NCBI GenBank assembly: GCA_905202255.1
Contig: CAJKRH010000062.1
Location: 1 to 8,944 of the forward strand
Source of the DNA: an uncultured Ruminococcus sp.
Lineage (GTDB): Bacteria > Bacillota > Clostridia > Oscillospirales > CAG-272
Reading direction: 5' to 3'
Length of the DNA stretch: 8,944 nucleotides
Shown: positions 6,501-8,944 of the stretch, piece by piece
How the letters are laid out: the number at the start of each line of letters is the position of its first letter
Numbering within the stretch: the stretch's first letter is position 1
The notes under the pieces: generated by a model
What the model was told of the DNA's origin: nothing
Database searches by the model: none
The model's input: the letters and a program-made list of their open reading frames with translations, nothing else
Program-made: the position numbers and the translations under genes

Positions 6501-7437
6501 TACAGGTTGGTGCGGTGTCGGTGATTGACTGAATTTTTCCATTATGAGTGCAAACCCACTTTGCGTATAGAACAATATCTGAAGTAATAGACTGACTACT
6601 ATCAAAACTATTTTGGTATTCCTTGTCAAGATACCAGCCTCCGAATTCAAGAACAGAATGCTTTGCTTCGGGAATATTTGAAAGCTTCTTACCGCTTTCG
6701 ATTTTTATGCTATTCGGAAAGCTTGTTATATTCTTCATATCATCACAAGGTACAAACGATATTGTGCAAATTGCTGACTGACTTCCCTTTGGTAAAATAA
6801 TAACATGTGCCACATGGGAATCTACAGTAAATCCATCCTTTGATACCTGACATTTGAAATAGTATTCGCCTTTGCTAAGGCTGGTCGGAATATAAAACGC
6901 ATTTGCAATCTGCCCTGATATTGGTGAATATGTTATATTATCCGTGCTCGAAAGCCACTGACACATATACCCAGTCTTTGAGCCTATTAAAATTTCAGGC
7001 TGAACATATACCATTTCTGATACACTTCCTTCAATCATCGTAAAAGTCGACGACTGAAGTGTAATATTCTGCGATTCGCTTGTATAGCTCAAACTGTTAG
7101 CCTGAATGAAAATAGCAGAATCATATGCGGAATCATTAGAATCCGCAATTGCCAGATAAATTTTTATTTTCTTACCGCTTTGAACAACCTTTTCACCACT
7201 TGAATTATAAAGAGTCGTTGCATCCGCGACAAGGGAATTTGTATAACCCAAGAACCCAAAAGATTTCCCGTTTATTTGATGATTTTTAATCGGATTGTAG
7301 ATGCCGCTTGCCGTATTGTATCCATTCTTTGAAACGGTATTCTGTATTGAAACAATTTTTCCATCAGGCAATTTTGCTATATTGAACCATTCGTCATCGC
7401 TTGTATCCGCAGTTCCCATGTCATCTACAACCCACAA
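3583..7437 (-). CDS. Giant modular Cys-rich repeat protein with C-terminal dockerin (3' part of a frameshifted gene)
   Basis: The 1284-residue downstream piece of a gene whose first part is at 7425-7925. Position 7437 is a TTG with no ribosome binding site. The frame stays open further upstream, so this is not a true start. Domains (residue numbers from 7437): 1-130 rest of a choice-of-anchor-L-like domain ('NIAKLPDGKIVSI'); about 145-215 Ig-like; 222-296 InlB/Listeria-Bacteroides repeat ('FGGWYLDKEY', 'ITSDIVLYAKW'); 309-449 four Cys-rich repeats; 453-672 amidotransferase-like; 676-980 seven more repeats; 984-1140 unrecognised; 1150-1218 two HW..CxCG repeats; 1221-1278 type I dockerin with two complete calcium loops (D1224, D1226, D1228, D1232, D1235; D1256, N1258, D1260, D1264, D1267). 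It is probably secreted and docked onto a cohesin scaffold. Overall function is unknown. A base-composition step occurs near 6540. The bidirectional terminator at 3531-3562 follows. Confidence 0.8.
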   Translation of the reverse strand: MWVVDDMGTADTSDDEWFNIAKLPDGKIVSIQNTVSKNGYNTASGIYNPIKNHQINGKSFGFLGYTNSLVADATTLYNSSGEKVVQSGKKIKIYLAIADSNDSAYDSAIFIQANSLSYTSESQNITLQSSTFTMIEGSVSEMVYVQPEILIGSKTGYMCQWLSSTDNITYSPISGQIANAFYIPTSLSKGEYYFKCQVSKDGFTVDSHVAHVIILPKGSQSAICTISFVPCDDMKNITSFPNSIKIESGKKLSNIPEAKHSVLEFGGWYLDKEYQNSFDSSQSITSDIVLYAKWVCTHNGKIQSITDTAPTCTSSGVGHTVCTICGETLGENIYIPALGHDYKVSESKAATCTESGYMKYTCVRCADSYTIDIYADHKYQLSETHAATCTEDGYKLYKCSSCDATYREEIPAGQHEYTSELIKQATTEEEGLIRYTCAKCGVSYEIAVPKLKAGVNVLIIQDRNSWDTATNLTVLNKLVDDGYIAGWNTISSSSLSSFDLTPYGIVMIADDQYSSTYGNLKAAGDKIDAYVQGGGVLLYGACDNGWTNGNIDYAFPGGATKGNYYSSRNYIIDKLHPVVTAALTDGKGLTDEILYHNYCSHSYFKNLPADARIILQDSHGNPTLAEYALGKGYVILNGLTWEHAYKYLTYFSSYSYATRVYDDLIVYAASLASGHTHTYDDGEVIAPACTEEGYTLHTCTECGGTYRDNFTEAKGHIAGEWFTESEATCTTAGMKKLPCTVCGEAVETEAIPAFSHNFVYRETVVATCDKDGYVRYICTNEGCGAEKRDVIIALGHDYGDDNVCDRCGNTLPVVHEHEYTETVINPTCTTMGYTLHTCSCGASYKDGYIEPSGHKWDDGTVIAEKTCTKDGIMKYSCKDCDASYEAVVSAGHTFADAVIKDKTCTEDGEKRRICTACGYTESEVIPAGHNWDDGIEITAPTCTEAGKKECTCTACGVKGEFDVPALGHEFYDGKCLRCGKTISEIVNDDLSHLEYGMYFKINDIESNYGPELINEYGVLLDHNNDAKLEKVAVYLTQDGRMWRRCIACTGTDIKYATYVPYLSYNSDIKYTGLNSAWINTFALSKNASGIWNYSNYTTIGVNLEDKYGNLLLTLHNIGKAGTKTRVFDDLNEMIEWLGEKVPHENVEDAPHEFEYKHDETSHWLECYCGYIKDKTEHDFTKQRFGEDEHWKDCACGYESAKTAHTFGEDSKCTECGCPHVKFADLDGDGKIDVIDLILIRKLIVGYSTDSNLLAADINCDGKVDAFDLVAIRRYIAGYNVWFGK
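3604..3777 (-). other. Type I dockerin domain (within large gene)
   Basis: Two 23-residue EF-hand-like repeats, 'DLDGDGKIDVIDLILIRKLI' and 'DINCDGKVDAFDLVAIRRYI', joined by a short linker at the C-terminus. All five calcium-loop positions (1, 3, 5, 9, 12) are acidic or Asn in both repeats. Positions 10 and 11, which set cohesin specificity in known dockerins, are V-I and A-F. These are hydrophobic and unlike the Ser-Thr pair of the Clostridium thermocellum type. Known dockerins bind cohesin modules on scaffoldins. No cohesin is in the window. Confidence 0.88.
4018..4488 (-). other. Unrecognised domain of about 157 residues (within large gene)
   Basis: Residues 984-1140 of the downstream piece ('LEYGMYFKINDIESNYG', 'VYLTQDGRMWRRCIACTG', 'VFDDLNEMIEWLGE') are not Cys-repeat sequence and match no family I know. 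The composition is that of a folded mixed alpha/beta domain, closing with a probable helix. It lies between the last Cys-rich repeat and the HW..CxCG repeats, just before the dockerin. The position suggests it is a functional module, not a spacer. Confidence 0.45.
4498..5412 (-). repeat. Cys-rich repeat block 2, seven units (within large gene)
   Basis: Seven units of about 37-60 residues share the pattern T-C-T-x2-G-x5-C-x2-C-G, then about 12-15 residues to a Gly-His. The first Cys of each is at residues 689, 729, 768, 828, 867, 904 and 942. Variants: one unit has CSCG (one residue shorter), one has CTNEGCG (two longer), one ends in CD. Two extra short CxRCG knuckles lie at 804-808 and 975-979. 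Three Cys plus one His per unit would allow a metal site. Such repeats are common in surface proteins of gut Firmicutes, with unclear function. Confidence 0.8.
5422..6081 (-). other. Glutamine-amidotransferase/ThuA-like domain inside the repeat array
   Basis: Residues 453-672 of the downstream piece form an alpha/beta region: 'VNVLIIQD' (strand 1), 'DLTPYGIVMIADDQY', 'IDAYVQGGGVLLYGACDNGW', 'PADARIILQD', 'YALGKGYVILNGLTWE'. The order of strands, the 'GGGVLLYG' strand and the following Cys542 in G-A-C-x-x-G recall the nucleophile elbow of class I amidotransferase-like folds and of ThuA-type sugar-associated proteins. No clear His-Glu partner can be assigned by eye. It could be a binding domain with a dead site. 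The fold call is inference from pattern. Confidence 0.5.
6091..6513 (-). repeat. Cys-rich repeat block 1, four units (within large gene)
   Basis: Four units of about 37-40 residues: TCTSSG...CTICG (311-326), TCTESG...CVRCA (351-366), TCTEDG...CSSCD (388-403) and a degenerate fourth at about 425-441 (ATTEEEG...CAKCG) that has lost the first Cys. Gly-His or Gln-His follows each of the first and third units. The degenerate unit is the last before the amidotransferase-like domain. Confidence 0.8.
6550..6774 (-). other. InlB / Listeria-Bacteroides repeat domain (within large gene)
   Basis: Residues 222-296 carry the hallmark 'FGGWYLDKEY..SFD' followed by 'ITSDIVLYAKW', as in Flg_new (InlB B-repeat) modules of Gram-positive surface proteins. 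These are small beta-grasp spacers on the cell surface. The Ig-like stretch before it ('YMCQWLSSTDNITYSPISG', 'GEYYFKCQVSKDG') is less certain. Confidence 0.8.
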
Positions 7438-7925
7438 AGCAAAAATATCATTGTATTTTGCTGATTGATTATATCTGTTGAAGCAAAAAAATAATTAAAA
7501 GACAGCCAAGGTGAATCTGGCGTAATCGAAAATGACAAAACAGCAGCATCATTTGTTGAGCCCGAAAAACCCGACTCGTTATATAATTTCGTAATTCGGT
7601 CAAATCCGGCAAAGCCAAAAGAACTTGAGGCATTTGAACACTTGAAAATATTTCCGACATCTCCGGTTGTTAAAACTATTCCGGAATCAAACGGAAGCAT
7701 TTCTGCCGGTGCATTAAAATATCCTATTTGCTGGCTACCTCCCCGGAAATTAACATCACCTATATTTACTGTGCTGTTTGTGATAGTAGATGCCGCATTT
7801 TCTGCTGATATTAACTGCATACTGCCAGCTTCTGATGCGAACAACCCTATAGTACATATTTGGATTATTGAAATCACCATCAGCATTGCCAAAGTGAAAA
7901 TCAAGCTTTTGATTACTTTTTTCAT
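7425..7925 (-). CDS. Signal peptide and choice-of-anchor-L-like domain (5' part of the frameshifted giant gene)
   Basis: A 166-residue open frame. Residues 1-33 are a signal peptide: Lys-rich start, hydrophobic core 'LIFTLAMLMVISIIQI', probable cut near 'GLFASEA'. Residues 40-150 match the choice-of-anchor-L type of surface domain: 'FDSGIVLTTGDV' (79-90) and 'DAAVLSFSITPDSPWLSFNY' with 'FFAS' (126-149). The frame then goes off: after Asp151-Ile152 it reads INQQNTMIFLLCGL and stops. The other frame continues as 'NQSAKYNDIFALWVVDD', exactly what the family shows there. Adding one A on the coding strand near 7470 restores an unbroken gene 3583-7925 of about 1447 residues. This is therefore the front of the dockerin protein and not a separate gene. 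Start: ATG 7925-7923, AGGAG at 7937-7933. A good promoter lies at 7982-8010. Confidence 0.8.
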   Translation of the reverse strand: MKKVIKSLIFTLAMLMVISIIQICTIGLFASEAGSMQLISAENAASTITNSTVNIGDVNFRGGSQQIGYFNAPAEMLPFDSGIVLTTGDVGNIFKCSNASSSFGFAGFDRITKLYNESGFSGSTNDAAVLSFSITPDSPWLSFNYFFASTDIINQQNTMIFLLCGL

Positions 7926-7981
7926 AAAGTTACTCCTAAAGATAATAAATTTCTGACATCTATATATAATAGATAGATATT

Positions 7982-8010
7982 ATCTTAACACTCTATAAAT
8001 CTCTTGTCAA
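7982..8010 (-). promoter_or_regulatory. Promoter of the giant surface protein gene
   Basis: On the minus strand, perfect TTGACA (8010-8005), a 17-base spacer and TAAGAT (7987-7982), preceded by TG at the extended -10 position. The start would be near 7975, with a leader of about 50 bases. The box lies partly inside the tail of the upstream subtilase remnant, whose stop is at 7995-7993. Confidence 0.65.
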
Positions 8011-8469
8011 TGCTTTTTGCGAAATATTTGAAATTTTTCGGCGTGATTTTTGTAGTTTTTCAATATGACATAATATAAACATTTTTATATTTATCCGACA
8101 TTTTGATAATAGCAAATTCGGATGGTAAGTATCGATACCCGTATCTATCACGGCTACGGTGACACCGTCTCCGCGATAATTTTGCCACGCGTCTCCGATA
8201 TTGAGATAGCGCAAATAATTCTGCAAGTCATAGCCGTCATCGGATATGCTGTAGTTCGGAGATGACATCGGTCTGACATACTTATTCGAGACTTCTTCTA
8301 TATCCGATCCGCTTGCCTTGTAGTCAGGCGTTATCTGCGAGAGATATGCGCGATTTTCTTTGTCGGCACATATGTCTCTGATGAGGACGATTCCCTCTGC
8401 CGCAGCAATGCAGAGCAATGCCGCAACCAGTGTAATAATCAAAGCTCTTCTTCCGATTGTCTTTTTCAT
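7993..8469 (-). pseudogene. Truncated subtilisin-like (S8) serine protease
   Basis: A 158-residue frame from the ATG at 8469 (AAAGGAG at 8482-8476). Residues 1-30 give a basic start and one hydrophobic segment 'ALIITLVAALLCIAAAEGIV', either a signal anchor or signal peptide. Residues 31-95 resemble a short propeptide with the pre-catalytic 'YDLQNYLRYLNIGDAWQ'. Residues 101-119 are the S8 catalytic Asp motif 'DGVTVAVIDTGIDTYHPNL', with Asp109 as the expected catalytic residue. After about residue 119 (near 8112) the family similarity ends and 39 unrelated residues follow, rich in Lys, Ile and Ser. The His (HGTH) and Ser (GTSMA) motifs are absent, so no protease can be made. A subtilase domain is normally about 280 residues or more. 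The gene most likely lost its 3' part in a deletion or insertion that joined it to the promoter of the giant gene. A start 31 codons upstream is possible but has no ribosome binding site. Confidence 0.78.
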
Positions 8470-8682
8470 ATTCCGCTCCTTTAAAATGATGTTTATGAAA
8501 AATTTACATATATTTTTATTGTAATATTTTGTTATATATAATTTGACCAGTATATCGGTCAATATTACTCGCTGCTTTCAAAAAAACAGCTACCTTCAAG
8601 CATTGTTTGCAGCTTTGTTTTGTGATATTGTTTTGCAAATCCGCCTTTACAGAAATGCATCCAATAAAATTTGGTTTTGCTA
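8470..8682. other. A/T-rich intergenic stretch
   Basis: These bases lie between the subtilase remnant and the tRNA promoter. Apart from the inverted repeat and possible minus-strand promoter at 8533-8562 and the ribosome binding site of the remnant, I see nothing functional. The frames are short and interrupted. Confidence 0.5.
8533..8562 (-). promoter_or_regulatory. Possible promoter with inverted repeat, upstream of the subtilase remnant
   Basis: TTGACC (8543-8548), 8 bases, GGTCAA (8557-8562) is a perfect inverted repeat. Read on the minus strand, its first arm TTGACC (8562-8557) could be a -35, with TATATA 16 or 18 bases further (8540-8533). An operator overlapping the promoter would fit repression by a dimer. 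The A/T-rich -10 makes the exact box uncertain. Confidence 0.4.
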
Positions 8683-8711
8683 TTGACATTTGCGGCAGTT
8701 TGTAGTATAAT
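8683..8711 (+). promoter_or_regulatory. Consensus sigma-A promoter of tRNA-Pro
   Basis: TTGACA (8683-8688), 17-base spacer, TATAAT (8706-8711): a 12 of 12 match with ideal spacing. Transcription would start near 8718, about 22 bases before the mature 5' end of the tRNA. The strength suits a stable RNA gene. Confidence 0.92.
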
Positions 8712-8739
8712 ATATACCGCATTTGGAAGAAATGCGTTT

Positions 8740-8816
8740 CGGGGTGTGGCTCAGTTTGGTAGAGTGCTTGGTTCGGGACCAAGAGGCCGGAGGTTCAAAT
8801 CCTCTCACTCCGACCA
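8740..8816 (+). tRNA. tRNA-Pro (anticodon CGG)
   Basis: A full cloverleaf of 77 bases. Acceptor stem CGGGGTG (8740-8746) pairs with CACTCCG (8806-8812), with one G-U pair. The D arm GCTC/GAGT closes. Anticodon stem CTTGG/CCAAG (8767-8771 / 8779-8783) holds the loop TTCGGGA, so the anticodon is CGG (8774-8776) and reads the proline codon CCG. Variable loop AGGCC, T arm GGAGG-TTCAAAT-CCTCT (8789-8805), discriminator A8813 and a genome-encoded CCA (8814-8816). It has its own promoter and terminator. CGG is normally the minor isoacceptor, alongside a tRNA-Pro(TGG) elsewhere. Confidence 0.96.
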
Positions 8817-8824
8817 CAAAAAAT

Positions 8825-8847
8825 GACGGCTTTTGCCGTCTTTTTTT
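8825..8847 (+). terminator. Terminator of tRNA-Pro
   Basis: GACGGC (8825-8830), loop TTTT, GCCGTC (8835-8840), then seven T (8841-8847). It starts 9 bases after the CCA end, so the tRNA is a single-gene transcription unit. Confidence 0.9.
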
Positions 8848-8889
8848 GTTCGTGAATGAAATACACCTCGTAGATTTTCTCACAAAATT

Positions 8890-8927
8890 AAACAGAGACT
8901 TTGACCGAAATCAAAGTCTCTGTTTTT
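8890..8927. terminator. Strong hairpin terminator near the right edge
   Basis: AAACAGAGACTTTGA (8890-8904), loop CCGAAA, TCAAAGTCTCTGTTT (8911-8925): a perfect 15-pair stem, with a T-run at 8923-8927 on the plus strand. On the minus strand the tail is TTTAATTTT, weaker but usable. As the tRNA already has a terminator, this element may end a minus-strand gene coming from the right, or back up the tRNA terminator. Nothing coding can be shown from 8848 to 8944. Confidence 0.75.
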
Positions 8928-8944
8928 GCTATCCGCGCAGGAGG

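Noticed and set aside
4498..6513. Recurrent GTGCAGGT-type DNA motifs that could suggest a CRISPR or direct-repeat array
   Set aside because: They are the codons of the conserved Cys-Thr pairs in the protein repeats. Spacing and sequence vary and follow the reading frame.
7642..7956. Plus-strand open frame of 104 codons
   Set aside because: It is antisense to the signal peptide and anchor-like domain, with no ribosome binding site or family pattern.
8575..8625. Possible minus-strand terminator (AGCT...AGCT, then a T-run)
   Set aside because: The stem is short and interrupted with a long loop, and no minus-strand transcript is known to arrive there.
8680..8883. Minus-strand open frame containing 'GFEPPASWSRTKHSTKLSHTP'
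   Set aside because: It is the antisense of tRNA-Pro and its flanks. This exact kind of peptide is a familiar false prediction over tRNA genes.
8928..8944. AGGAGG at the right edge as a ribosome binding site of a plus-strand gene
   Set aside because: The window ends before any start codon can be seen. It could equally be the end of a minus-strand gene.
8740..8944. tRNA 3' end as an integration (att) site of a mobile element
   Set aside because: No integrase gene and no repeated copy of the tRNA 3' end are present in the window.

Overview
The window looks like chromosomal DNA of a mid-GC Clostridia-type member of the Bacillota, probably a gut or rumen bacterium of the Ruminococcus/Oscillospiraceae kind. 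Supporting signs are a type I dockerin, InlB/Listeria-Bacteroides repeats, cysteine-rich 'TCT..G..C..CG' surface repeats, AGGAG-type ribosome binding sites, consensus sigma-A promoters and an encoded CCA on the tRNA. No taxonomic marker gene is present, so this is inference.

Layout, left to right. (1) Bases 1-151, minus strand: the first 50 codons of an IS200/RAYT-like Y1 transposase gene that runs off the edge. (2) 154-1515, minus: a 453-residue parallel beta-helix protein resembling GH28 polygalacturonases, without a signal peptide. (3) 1516-1831: a divergent control region with one good promoter facing each way and a perfect 17-base palindrome between them. (4) 1832-3433, plus: a sugar-type ABC solute-binding lipoprotein with a long Ser/Thr linker and no permease genes nearby. 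(5) 3475-3562: two strong terminators between convergent genes. (6) 3583-7925, minus: one very large secreted modular protein gene, broken by an apparent single-base frameshift near 7470. In order it encodes a signal peptide, choice-of-anchor-L-like domain, Ig-like segment, InlB repeat, 4 Cys-rich repeats, an amidotransferase-like domain, 7 more Cys-rich repeats, an unrecognised domain, two HW..CxCG repeats and a C-terminal dockerin. (7) 7993-8469, minus: a subtilase gene remnant that stops just after its catalytic Asp motif. (8) 8683-8847, plus: a perfect consensus promoter, tRNA-Pro(CGG) and its terminator. (9) 8890-8927: a further terminator hairpin.

How the parts may work together: the cytoplasmic GH28-like enzyme and the divergent sugar-binding lipoprotein suggest a small pectin or uronide oligosaccharide uptake and breakdown locus, with the palindrome as a candidate shared operator. 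The large dockerin protein and the subtilase remnant are surface or secreted proteins. The dockerin implies docking on a cohesin scaffold encoded elsewhere. The most interesting part of the window is the large mosaic protein: an enzyme-like fold sits inside a Cys/His-rich repeat array, with a sharp base-composition step near 6540 and a frameshift near 7470. I found no CRISPR array, phage module or complete insertion sequence.
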